This document shows positions 12,751-23,517 of a stretch of 64,000 nucleotides of DNA, in pieces. Under the pieces are notes generated by a model, which made no database searches, was not told the origin of the DNA, and saw only the letters and a list, made by a program, of their open reading frames with translations. The DNA is from Topomyia yanbarensis. Its lineage: Eukaryota > Arthropoda > Insecta > Diptera > Culicidae. A program made the position numbers and the translations under genes. The stretch spans positions 368,582,271 through 368,646,270 of the forward strand of contig NC_080672.1 in the NCBI RefSeq assembly GCF_030247195.1, read 5' to 3'. Numbering within the stretch: position 1 is the first letter of the stretch; each line of letters starts with the position of its first letter.

Positions 12751-13402
12751 TCGCATATATCGATGATGTTAAATGGCTTATCTTTGCCTCCATTCAAGTT
12801 TGTTATGAATATATACCAAATTCGTCACTGATACTTTTTGCATGTATCAGGCAACTAGCAGTTGGGAAACTGGATTCTGAGATGATTATTACTTTCATTG
12901 GATTAGTTTTCGATAAAAATGCGCTTAAAAAAAATTCAGTTTGGACAAGGAAAAGTTTTTTTCAAATAACTTTTTTCCACAAAAGTGCCCAACTTGAATT
13001 TTTGATGGTAGATAGGAAACATAATTAGCTATCTTGGAACGAAATTTCATCCAAATCAAAGATGAGATTTTTTTTGTAAATCGATTTTAAATTTTTTAAA
13101 TTGATTTTTTTCAGTATAGGAGTCGATGAAGAATTTTTTCAATATTTTTATTCAAAAATTTGACTAATTTTGTGAAAATCACACCTAAAACATTTTTTGT
13201 AGGATTTGAAATTTTTAGACTATAGCCCTGTGAAAAAAATGGTAAAAAAAATTTGACATTTTCAAAAGACAGTCTAGATCATTTTTGGAAAAACAAAGTG
13301 TGCAAAGTGGCTTTTTGTGACAAAGTCTTAATGTACAGAAAGTTTCATCCAAATCTGAGAGGGTGCTGCCAACTCTGAATACGATTTCGCACGAAATTTG
13401 TC

Positions 13403-14153
13403 TTTAGTTATGCTGAAAATTGAAACATTTCTATTGAATCAGTATTGTTTAGAAAATTTTATAATTCTGAGAAAGATAGCTTCATAGTGTAGCTACGACA
13501 ATGTAGTTTCAAGTTACTCAAAAACATGGTGCAGCCTTCTCCCTAATAAGGCAAAAATAGGCTCATTGAACGTGTTGTTTGGTCTTGCACTGAATATCGT
13601 GAAGCCTATTCCTAATTAGTAGATTCCTTACAAGCCCGAAGAAAACCACCCCATGATCCTATTCGTAACATTCTTGCTTTACGCGATCTCACGTATCTAC
13701 CATCAACCATTCCCAAAAAACAATAAAAGTTCAAGTAGAATTTGATTATAATATTTCGACTTGAAAGATGGAATTATTTCGGCAAACAATTTAAATTGTG
13801 AATATTTCGACGTTTCGATGCAGGATGCAGATCATCTTCAGGGGAAACATTCTACTTGATCGTTCCTCGTTACGAGGTGTTTCTAGGTTAAACATGAAGA
13901 TGTTACATGGACTATGAATATTTTTAAGAATTTTAAATTGATGATAAACAATTGAATTTGTTACTTACTATTCTGTCGCTTTGATTATTGCTTAAACAAA
14001 ATAACTTCAGCTTGTTCAAATATGATTTTTCCCGCTATATTCGATCTTTTTTATTCGTTGTTACTCATAAACAAATTATATTTTCTTCCGATTCAGAAAC
14101 GCGTAAATTAAACATTGGTATAAATTTAATATCTGTTCCATAAGAGTAGTCTA
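13403..14153. other. Spacer, nothing recognised
   Basis: AT-rich. Contains CGATCGTTCCTCGTTACGAG near 13858-13877 with weak dyad symmetry. No gene, paired termini or tandem array was found. Confidence 0.4.
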
Positions 14154-14379
14154 CACTCAGGCTTTTTACGTGGCTTTTTGCGCGGTTTTTTTTACGAGTT
14201 TTTTATGCGGATTGTCCAATTAACACGGTTTTTGCAAAAACAAATTCTAAGTCCTTTTGAATGCAAAAGACTTAGAAGATTTTCGGAAAGATAGAAGAGA
14301 CGGGTCTGGAAGACTACTTATGGTCCGCACCCCAACAATACGAGTATTTTCGGAATGGTCTTGAAGAGTAGGGGCCAGA

Positions 14380-14890
14380 AATTGATTTTTGGCGCCATTT
14401 TACAATCAAAGATGGCGACTTCCGGTTTAGTGAAATCGCTATAACCCAATCAATATGGTATTTTCGGAATGGTCTTGACAAGTAGGTGCTAGAAATTTAT
14501 GTTTGACGCCATTTTGAAATCCAAGATGGCAACTTCCGGTTTAGCGGAAATTCTCTACAACCCATGCAATATGGATATTGTCGGAATGGTCTTGAAGAGT
14601 TGGTACCAGAAATTTATGTTTGACGCCATTTTGAAATCCAAGGTGACGGTATTTTCGGAATGGTCTTGACGAGTAGCAGACAAAGGTCGATGTTTGACAC
14701 CATTTTGAATTCCAAGATGGTGACTTCCAGGTTAGCCACATTCACTATAACCCAGTCAATATGAATGTTTTCGGAATGATCTTCACGAGTAGGTTCCAAA
14801 AATTGATTTGTGACGCCATTTTGAAATCCAAGATGGCGATTTCCGATTTAGCGAAATTCGCTTTAACCCGATCTATATGGGTATTTTTGG
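14380..14890 (+). repeat. Tandem ~112-bp monomers, left arm
   Basis: GATGGCGACTTCC-type motifs recur at about 14413, 14525, 14717 and 14832, each followed by 'acccaatcaatatgg' and 'ttttcggaatggtctt'. One unit is truncated near 14640. Inverted copies lie at 15130-15510, and diverged relatives at 33700-34560. Confidence 0.75.
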
Positions 14891-15780
14891 AAGTTAACGT
14901 TGTAGTACAAATAGTTTTAATTAAACAGTTGAATTTACTTAAATTTAAGCAATATGTTTATTTTGAATAAATTCGAACCCCCAACTCACACCACATACGT
15001 CTCTTTCTTCTCTCTCTCTTCCATTCCCACCATACTCTCCTGGATGAACACAAACATATTTTGCATTTTGCTGGTTTATGATTTGATCTTATATTTGAGG
15101 GTGTTTTGGATGATTGCCCAGATTTTTCATGCGGGAAATTCGGTAAACGGGAAGTTGCCATCTAGAATTTAAAATGACGCCAAACATCCACGTTTGTCTC
15201 CTACTCGTCAAAACCATTCCGCAAATATTCATATTGATTGAGTTATACAGAATCTCGCTAAGCCGGAAGTCGCCATCTGGGATTTGAAAATGGCGTCAAA
15301 AATCAATTTTTCATGGAAAACTTTGCGGGGAAGGTGCAGATTTGTTTATTTCTGGCACCTACTCGTGAAGATCATTCCGAAAATACCCTTATTGATTAAG
15401 TTATAGCGAATTTCACTAAACCGGAAGTCGCCATCTTTGATTTCAATATGACGTCAAAAATCAATTTCTAGCACCTACTCGTCAAGACCATTCCGAAAAT
15501 ACCCATATTGTTGAAGTGTGGGCCATAAGGAGCCCAGACCCGTCTCTTCCATCTTTCCGAAAATCTTCTAAGTTTTTGCATTCAAAAGGACTCAGAATAT
15601 TTTTTGTAAAAACCGTGTTGATTGCGAAATCCGCGCAAAATAAAAGCTGCCAAAATTCTTCTAAGTTCTTTCCATTTAAAAGGATTTAGAATTTTAAAAA
15701 AGTATAAGTCTTTTGCATTCAAAAGGACGCAAAAAAAAACTTTCAAAAATATTCTAAGTCTTTTGCTGAGAGTTTGTTTA

Positions 15781-15900
15781 CACGGATTTTTGAATTAACG
15801 CGGTTTTTAACGCAGATTTTCGAATTACCGCGGTTTTTTACGCGGATTTTCTAATTAACGCGGGTTTTCACGCGGATTTTCCAATTAACGCGGTTTTTCA
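15781..15900. repeat. Four exact-length 30-bp tandem repeats
   Basis: Four successive 30-bp units start at 15781, 15811, 15841 and 15871. Each has the form CGCGGATTTT then C-AATTAACG then CGGTTTTTCA, with one or a few changes per unit. They lie immediately inside the right terminus of the TA-flanked element. A single, less regular counterpart lies inside the left terminus (about 14195-14230). Confidence 0.9.
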
Positions 15901-16199
15901 CGCGGTACGTATCCCCCGCGTAAAAAAATCCTGGGTGTATTCAAAACATTTAAAAAAGAAATTGAAAATTTCACAAAAAAGAGGAAATTACCCTTCAAGA
16001 AGCAGCAGAGCCGTCATTAGAAAGCACCTAAGTGGCTTAATCAAATACGAAAGGATATAAATAGACGTACCGCGTGTCTGTTTGAATCGTTTGATGCTCG
16101 CATGCCAAACGAGCAACATCTTGACTATAACGTAATGTTTTCGGCGGTTTGTAGGTACGTAAGGTAATGAACCAATTGGCATACACATTTAATGTTTCG

Positions 16200-17600
16200 G
16201 ATATAAGTGATACGTTGTTGCCTTTCTCAATAGAAAGGTATTGCAATTGCTCTGAAAACCGACTGTTTAACGGAGGCCCGGAGGGCCGAGTGACATATAC
16301 CATTCGATTCAGTTCGTCGAGTTCTGCAAATATCTGTGTGTATGTGTGTGTGTATGTGCGTATGTGTGTGTGTACGCGAACACAATTTCACTCACTGTTC
16401 TCAGATTTTCACAAACTTAATCCCAAATGAAAGATGCAACGTTCCTATAGGCTGCTAATGAATTTCTAATAGATCCGACTTCCGGTTCCGGAGTTACAGG
16501 GTGATGAGTACGATCACGTAGATAATATCGATTTTAATAAATTCTACAATGAATGTATAATGGTGAAAATTTTTCCAAAATGTGACCACAACTTTGTAGT
16601 ACTAGGTCACTAACAGCCATTTAAAGTCTCTTTGGTCACATTGACCACCATCATCGGTTTCGGAAGCCCCGGCAGAAGTATCCAAATTCAGAATAACAGT
16701 CACATCGGTTTCTCGGAGATGGCTAGACCGAATCAACCAAACTTAGTTTCAAATGAAAGATGTTGCGTCCCGATGAAAGAAAACTAGCAATCATCCCGAT
16801 TCGACTATTTAATTTCATTCCGATCCGACTTCCGGTTTAGGAGTTACAGGTTGTGGCGTGCGATCACATAGCAAATTGTGATTCAAACCGATATTCCGAT
16901 GAAAGCAAAAAAGGTAAAAATTTCGCTACAATGTCTCTCAACCAAATTAAATTTGCAGTTCTAGGTCACCGATGGCCAAACAAACTTTCGTTGACTCCAT
17001 TGACCACCATAGACGGTTGCGGAAGTGCCCGGGAAAAGCGGCCATATTTCAAAACAAGCAATCTCATGCCAGTTTCTCGGAAATGGTTGGGCCTATTTTC
17101 ACAAACTTCATCCCAAATGATAGCTATATTATTCCCACAGATGTCTATAAAATTTCGCACGGATCGCTTATATGGTTCCGGAAATATAGACTGAACCGTC
17201 CGGTCACATAAGAAATTCCCATTTAAGCCGGAACTCAAAATTTTTTTCAAAGGGGGAACCCCATGAAACTTCAGAAATCGAATTCGTATTTTTGATGCCA
17301 TCTTTAAAATGCATGAAACGTCGAGATTTTATGTTATCATGAAAATTTTTTTTATAAAGATCGACTTTTTGGGACTTTACCGATTTCGCACATTTTTCAG
17401 TTCAATATTACCGTGGCTGTTTTTTCTTTACAAAATTTTAGAACTCGAATAATGATTTCTCTTCTTGTACATTTTTCATGTCATGTATAATAATAAAATG
17501 TAATATTTGCATTTGAAAGCTTTTAATGAATATAAACAACGCAATCATTCTCGTGTCCATGATTGAGAAAGGCACAATTGCACCGCTAGGTGGATTAAAA
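16200..17600. mobile_element. Monomer-array element related to the 1.3-kb fold-back
   Basis: The left edge contains TTGCCTTTCTCAATAG (about 16217) and the right edge GATTGAGAAAGGCACAATTG (17562-17581), the latter matching the termini of the fold-back at 1313-4130. In between, the motif 'acttccggttccggagttacagg' occurs near 16479 and 16826 (spacing ~347 bp), with a degraded third copy near 17170. Flanking phrases 'cacaaacttaatcccaaatgaaag' also repeat. No domain is recognisable in the open frames, which are repeat shadows. Confidence 0.6.
16335..16373. repeat. TG-rich microsatellite
   Basis: Imperfect (TGTG/TATG) tract inside the monomer array. It is the reverse-strand equivalent of the CA tract at 2372-2410. 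Confidence 0.75.
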
Positions 17601-18222
17601 CAGATTTTATCACTAAGACAACATGCTACTTTAGGTATTTCGAAAGCACGAGCGGACTCCACTGGGGTTGTGCCTACTGAAAAACGAGGAGTTGCTTGGA
17701 GATTCTGGTGGGCGAGCAGATCGAGTAGAGCAGTTCCAGATTTGTTTTCAAAAAGTATCGAAGCTAATATATAGCGATTCTTGGTAATCAACCAAAAAGT
17801 AGTAACACAGGTTTAAAGGTGTTTCAACAAATAGAACGGTGGTGTATACCAGTTTAATAAACGTTAAAACGATACTACGATACTATTATAAAACAAAACG
17901 CTATACTGGGGATGTGATTGTTTCAGTTCTAGTTTCACATTGAAAGAATTATATAAAATAAAACGTCCCAGAATATGCACTAAGTTCATTGTATTAATTT
18001 CAAACTGGATACGGTATAATAATTGTAAATTGTCAAAATTCCAAATTTGCACGATAATAGCACTGTGATTTATTAAATAATTTTGTTTGTTAAGCCATTA
18101 GTCGATTACGAAAATTTAAAGTTTGTTTACCTAAGTTCACCAGTACATTATTGAAAATTAAATTGGAAAATGGGATTACATATTTCGTTGAAGAACTAAA
18201 TATACTGAACTTACTGAGAGTA
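17601..18222. other. Spacer, nothing recognised
   Basis: AT-rich sequence with short frames on both strands that have no recognisable character. No termini or arrays were found. Confidence 0.4.
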
Positions 18223-18345
18223 ATGCTGATTTCGGTTTTAGATCAGAGTCGCCGTAGTTTCGCTCTAATATTTACAAAATCCATACAAAAGTGACAGCTC
18301 AGAGCGAACCTAGAGCGACTCGGTTCTAAAAACGAAATCAGCATA
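18223..18345. mobile_element. Short MITE, ATGCTGATTTCG ends
   Basis: ATGCTGATTTCGGTTTTAGA at the left is matched in reverse complement at the right by CGAAATCAGCAT (18333-18344), and the inverted match extends roughly 30 bp inward (AGTCGC, TTCGCTCT). Total length is about 123 bp with a small loop. The flanks are TA on the left and AA on the right, so a target duplication is not proven. Confidence 0.7.
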
Positions 18346-21300
18346 AGCTTCCATACCACAGCCCTCAATGTGAAGCTATAATATATTTTCGGGACAAATC
18401 AACCTATTTTGCCGGTGCCATTTTTCCGATTAATCGATTAGTAGCAACTAGATTATTATTGTAATCGATTTATAACATGAGAGAATTAAATAAATGAAAT
18501 AGCAAAGCAAAGAGCATAGTATTGTACTTTGTTTTAGAATTTTGTTACAGTTATAGTAACATCAATTAATTATGTGTTAAAGGGGTGAGCGTATATAAAA
18601 TTGTAACATATGTGAGCAAGAGAGTACGCTAGAACGTGACGTAACATGTTTTACTCAAAGCTCCTCAGTACAGTTTTGATAGACTAAAATTCATTCGCGA
18701 ATTATATGTCACCGTGGTCGTATCCTGTACACAACTATTTAATTTTTTTTCGAAAAGATGTGATAAATATGACAAATTTTCAAATTAACTCGAAGAAAGT
18801 GCCAATTCCATGGGTCATTATTACTATACTATATTTTATTTCATTCACATCGTACTTAGCGTTAGACACTAAATTTCTTCTAATTTTTTTTATTTACAGG
18901 TAAGGGTACTAATCACCTGCCCATATTGTTACTTAATAAGGGAAGTATTGAATTTTTATGTCATGTTTCGAAAAATGATGCTGCTCAACCTAAACAAATA
19001 ACAATTGCTACGCCTGAACCAATTGGTTAACATACTAATATTCACAAAAAAAATGTTTTTCGCGAAAGCCTAAATTATAATACGGAAAACTCATATTTAA
19101 ACAGAAGCCAGATTGACTTGATGGAACTTTTTTTTTCTTTTTTTAAACAAACATTAAAAATCTATAGTTGGTTTGAACATAAACCATTGCATTAATTCCT
19201 AAATGTTGATTTTTTTTGCTGCCGCCAAACCTCTTTATTTACAATTGTACTATTCTTGGACACTCCTTTGATCGCCGTGAATCCGATAGACACGCACCAA
19301 GCTCATGCTGAAAGGCGCTAAAGCGTGAAAGGAATCCCCAAATTGGCACACAATCAACCAACTCGACCCAGCACTGCAGCGGAGCGTGCATAGTTAGGTG
19401 TGGGGAAGATGGGGCAATATGAGCAATGGGGTAGAATACTATTATATCCGCAGTAAAAAATTAATGAATATTTTGAATTCTTCTCTGTAGATATACGAGT
19501 TTTAGGGAATTGAAATATTTGAATTTAATTATTGGAAATGCGACCAATTTTGACTTGCTGTTTTACCGTGTATTACAATTTCAGCATTTAGTTCCACTTA
19601 TTGTCTTTCTGATCCCCTTTTAATACCACAATTCACTTCATTTCTCGACAAACATATAATTAGGGCGTAAAAGTTTACTGTCAAAATTTTATAACGATAC
19701 TACCCCACGTTCTCGTATCTATAGCTTATCTGCTGCTTTGATGCAAACACCCCGTAGAACAAGTGAACTGCTAGCGTGCGTGTGCTCTCGTGATCCGCTG
19801 ATATTTTTCGGTCACAACAATAGGGCTCTTCATAAATTATGCCATAGAATTGGATCAGAAAAAACAATCTCATTCGAATGAAACAGTTCATGTGAAAGAA
19901 TATGACAAGTTTATATAAAAAAAGAAAGGAATTTGTAGCAAACTCAACCAAACAAACCTGTGCCGCGTCATTTATAATCGCCCCATTTGTGTACAGTAAA
20001 TGACTGGCAAAGATACAACCTCACGCATTAATTTAATTATATCGCATCTATCTTACCGGCAGAGAAACTTGTTTAATGGAATCGTGAGTTAGCGAAAACG
20101 CACGCTTTTTACTTGACGGCATGAGCAACCGCAGTGAAAATTCGCAAATGGAATTCCTTCGCTGTATCATCAGCGCCACTTGGTAACACTGGACGCTGAT
20201 TAATGTCGTGTGCATTGTCGGTACTTCCATCATCCCATGCATTCCCAAGCATGGCTCATTCCGAGTTCAATGAACCGTAACAATTACATGAATACCTCGG
20301 CAATGAGGTGAATTTTGAGTATATTCCCCAACTGCCCGCAATTCGTAACGTATTGGGCAATTACCAAGCGGAAGTTGAAGAAAACGAGAAAAACGACTCA
20401 GATCGCTGCACAATTGATCAAGGTTGGAAAAAGAAGAAAAACGTCAGAAAACACTACAATCGCAATTTTTACGTTTTTCTCATTCCTGAAGTTAGCAAAT
20501 TGTTGAAAGTGCTATGAAAATAGTCATATTTCCCAGAGCTCTAGGATCTGATATCGTGGAAAATTGATAAATCCAGAAAGAATAAAGGTCAAAACTATCC
20601 ATTTTTAGACACTCATAAATGGATATGCACTGCTGAAATTTTCTAAGCCTGTTTATAGAAGGAAAACTCACTGTCACTCACTGTTCTATTCAGGTAAGTG
20701 CATCCATTATCTAGCGTCAAAATGCTCGAATATTTCGCACATAATTCGACACGGTACAGAAATAACCGCCCAAAACAGAGTGCATTACGTCCTCCGTCAT
20801 CAGCAGCATGCGACCGGAGTCTTGTCCAAAATTCGCTGTCCCCATATAGATGCTGTGCGACCGTAAAAGTTTCCGTGTAATAAATAGCTTTTAGTGTAAT
20901 GATATTATAATGCTTTTAGTCTGTCACTCTGGCTAAGTAGGTGTATGTACTTGTACTACCTACAACAGGTCGGATGCCGGCCGGACCGACCGAAACATCC
21001 TCCCGTCCTAGTGACGGACTTGGCCCGTTCCAACCATTATCGCCTCTGGGCAAGCGAACGGCAGAGAAAGTTATGACCACGTTCAGGAAGAAAGAACAAT
21101 TAGATTGCGCCAGATTTGTGTTTGCTCATAGACCGACATGCTTCGTGATGAACCTACCACGGGATTTTGTCTCGATTCGAGGAAAATGATCCTTCCAAAA
21201 AGACCTGTGACAGAAGCTCCCCAGTAATTGAACCCACTCACTCATCTGCACGAGGCGCACACGTCATCCTTCGGGGAATCGAATTACCGATTAGGGACCG

Positions 21301-21665
21301 ACCTCATCATCCCAGTTGCTGCTGCTGCTGTTGCTCGGCTGCGGCGTTCAATTGTTTGGTAATTTGCGAGCAACAGGAAAGGTGGCGAGGAAATTCATCC
21401 ACTGTTGCTTTAATAAAATTTTAGCGCACGTAGCCGGTCCCAAACGGTGACATCCTTGTGTTGTGTTGTCAGCCTAAATTGCGTGTTCTTTCGGATACAC
21501 CGACCGGAATGGTTTAGGTTCGCACTCGTCCTCAACGAACAAAAGGATCAGATGTGGAGTACATACATATAAGCAAACATGTAGGTAGGTTCGTTGGGCA
21601 AACACCACAGAAGAGTTATTGATGGCTCAAACAATGCCGGAGAGGATCTGCGTGGGAGAATACAC
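18346..21665. other. 3.3-kb stretch without recognised gene
   Basis: AT-rich up to about 19250, then more balanced to 21660 with a short CTG run near 21317-21333. GGGGAAGATGGGGCAATATG near 19403-19422 resembles GGGGAAGTGGGGCGAAATAG at 49265-49284 and may be a transposon end. None of the open frames (for example 20308-20517 plus, 20941-21189 plus, 21167-21424 plus) shows a domain. This could be single-copy intronic or intergenic DNA. Confidence 0.4.
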
Positions 21666-21668
21666 TTA

Positions 21669-21914
21669 GGGACCATTCATAAATTACGTAACGCAATAAT
21701 TGCCCAAAATTGACTCCCCTCCCCCTATGTAACAAATTGTCACAAATTTTTCCATCCCCCCTCCCCTGTTACGTAACAAATTCCAAGAAAAATTTTTTTT
21801 CTTCGATGAAAACATGTTACGTAACGATCTAGTTAACACCCCCTCCCCCCTATGCCACAACTTGTCGTACCCCCTCTCCCCCCTAAAAGCGTTACGTGAT
21901 TTATGAATGCTCCC
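21669..21914. mobile_element. MITE, GGGACCATTCATAAAT ends, TTA duplication
   Basis: GGGACCATTCATAAATTACG at the left end is matched by the reverse complement of the right end, GGGAGCATTCATAAATCACG. The element is flanked by TTA on both sides (21666-21668 and 21915-21917). A 3-bp TTA duplication is typical of PIF/Harbinger elements, so the class is inferred. The inside is C-rich (CCCCTCCCCC blocks) with repeated GTTACGTAAC palindromes. A second copy lies at 61640-61873. Confidence 0.8.
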
Positions 21915-21917
21915 TTA

Positions 21918-22734
21918 CAGCCCTTACAGATTGAGCCCCGAGTCGTTTTAAGGTTTCAGCACAACAGCGTCATCGAACGGCACTGCATTCGACTAGCATC
22001 GAAACACCAAACGTAAAAATTGTATGTGAGTTGGTAGTTTGTTGCAAAAAGGCATGTCAATTACAACTGGATGTCTTCGAATCTACCATCTTTGCTAACT
22101 TGTACATTTACACAGACGTGTTGGTAAACGGCCACGGGCCGGAAACAGGTGCCTACATATACCAACGAACATTTTTCCTTCGAGTTTCCATTTTCCTCTG
22201 CTTCGAAGTCAAATTCATTCGAATGGCAAAATTTTAGATATGCCCTGGTGGTAGGCCAACTTGTGACAGGATTGACTGTGTGTCTATTGTTGATGCAGGA
22301 AATCAACAGGAAGTGAAGCGATTGTGTACAAAGAGGAGAAGTGTCGGCCAAATATCTGTTCATGAGCGCTGGTCGTGCTCAGCTGTTTTCCTCCTCATAA
22401 CACAAGTCATAACTTTTCGCCACGTACGCAACGATGTGCCTGGAGTGGAACACTAGACTATTATGGTGCTGTGGAATGAGTTAGGAAGCAGCGGCCGATG
22501 TTTCTTTTGTTTGAAATTCAGAAGTCCATTTTGTAAGAACGTGAAACATTTGTATTACAAACTTCTTAAAGACGCAGAGATCTGTAAATTAGCGATGTTG
22601 TGTTTCTTGTGTATATGACGTATAAATTGATGCAAATATAGAAAATCTGTTTTATATATGTACTTTACCTTAGTCTAACCCCATATCGCTAAATCCCAAT
22701 GTTTACACGGTGCCATTTTTAAAATTCATTAAAC
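21918..22734. other. Spacer, nothing recognised
   Basis: Two overlapping frames on opposite strands (22031-22237 and 22061-22363) are shadows of each other without recognisable domains. No repeats were noticed. Confidence 0.4.
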
Positions 22735-23460
22735 TAAGGATACAGACTTGCATTCAATCGGCCGATACGAGTTGTGGTTGTGAGCTGGTTTTCCTGGTGT
22801 ATAGAAACGATGAGACTTATTTTCCAATCGTGTGGCACAATGTCAAGAAACTTATTAAAAAAAATTCAACGCGCGTCCTTTGGCAGGGTCTGGCAAATAA
22901 TTCAACAAATCGAATATTACTCTGTCCGTTCCTGTGGTTTTATCATTACATGACAAGAAAGCAAGTGAGGACTCAACCATCGAAGCCGCTGCATAGTGAT
23001 CACCTTCCATACAAAAGTCGGACAAAACCTCTGAAGTAGCTCGAATTTGATGAAAGCTTCACAATTCTTGTGACGCTGAATTAATATTTGATGTCAAAAT
23101 TTTGGCACTTAGAGTGGCTCGAAAATTCAACGTTGACGAATATAAAGTGTACTATATCTGAAAATTCATTTCCAAAAATAAGGTATTTTACAAACAGAGA
23201 AAAATGGAATCTACGAGAAATCCAAAACAAAACTAGGCGACACTGTGCGATGTATTGAGAGCTGGAGACCCGAAACCCGGACAAACCTCTTTGACCAAAT
23301 TTAATACCGAAGGATTCAAAATTCCGCGCCATCATTAGTACTGTTTCAGTTTCGCGTGCTGCGGGCCTCGATCCAAACGGTGCTCATCGATGTTTCTATA
23401 GTTAACTCGTCGACGAACCGGCGCCAAGTATTGATCGAACATCCGAGCCTTCCGGATTAA
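22735..23460 (-). pseudogene. LINE reverse transcriptase fragment
   Basis: On the minus strand the sequence reads SMVESSLAFLSCNDKTTG, then DRVIFDLLNYLPDPAKG, then TPGKPAHNHNSYRPI. This aligns with FSMVEFSLVLLSYNNKAPG, LLKNLSDSAK and KPGKPTADHSTYRPI of the LINE at 50130-52910. Frameshifts and stops interrupt it between the blocks. The segment from 23340 to 23450 matches the more upstream WHQVIDG part, and about 200 extra bases lie between 23040 and 23270. It is the N-terminal finger region of the enzyme only, with no catalytic palm. Confidence 0.75.
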
Positions 23461-23517
23461 TCCAAACTGTGACTTTATTTATGACTTGGGATGTTTACTA
23501 TAATTGTGAAAATGCCT

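Larger units (their letters stand above)
10361..13402. mobile_element. Long-TIR element, copy A (3.04 kb)
   Basis: Terminal inverted repeats of about 580 bp (10361-10942 and 12814-13402) begin with GACGAATTTCGCG-type ends and share the phrase GTTGGCAGCACCCTCTC close to each terminus. The two ends differ just inside: the left has CCAACTCAAACAAATG, the right (reverse complement) a GTATTCAGAG type. The interior, 10943-12813, is LINE-derived on the minus strand. Flanks are TTCA on the left and TTTA on the right, compatible with a decayed 4-bp target duplication. No transposase is encoded. Copies B (32187-33466, inverted orientation) and C (36487-39536) share the same termini. Confidence 0.85.
14154..15937. 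mobile_element. TA-flanked inverted-repeat element (1.78 kb)
   Basis: The ends CACTCAGGCTTTTTACG (from 14154) and, reverse-complemented, CACCCAGGATTTTTTTACG (ending 15937) are flanked by TA on both sides, as expected for a TA target duplication of the Tc1/mariner or pogo type. The interior has two oppositely oriented arrays of a ~112-bp monomer (14380-14890 and 15130-15510) whose signature is 'aagatggcgacttccggttta' and 'ttttcggaatggtcttgac'. The right end also carries four 30-bp tandem units. No transposase frame is visible. Confidence 0.75.

Noticed and set aside
19400..19990. Possible element with GGGGCAATAT / ATCGCCCC ends
   Set aside because: The paired region is only about 8-10 bp with mismatches, and the flanks show no duplication.
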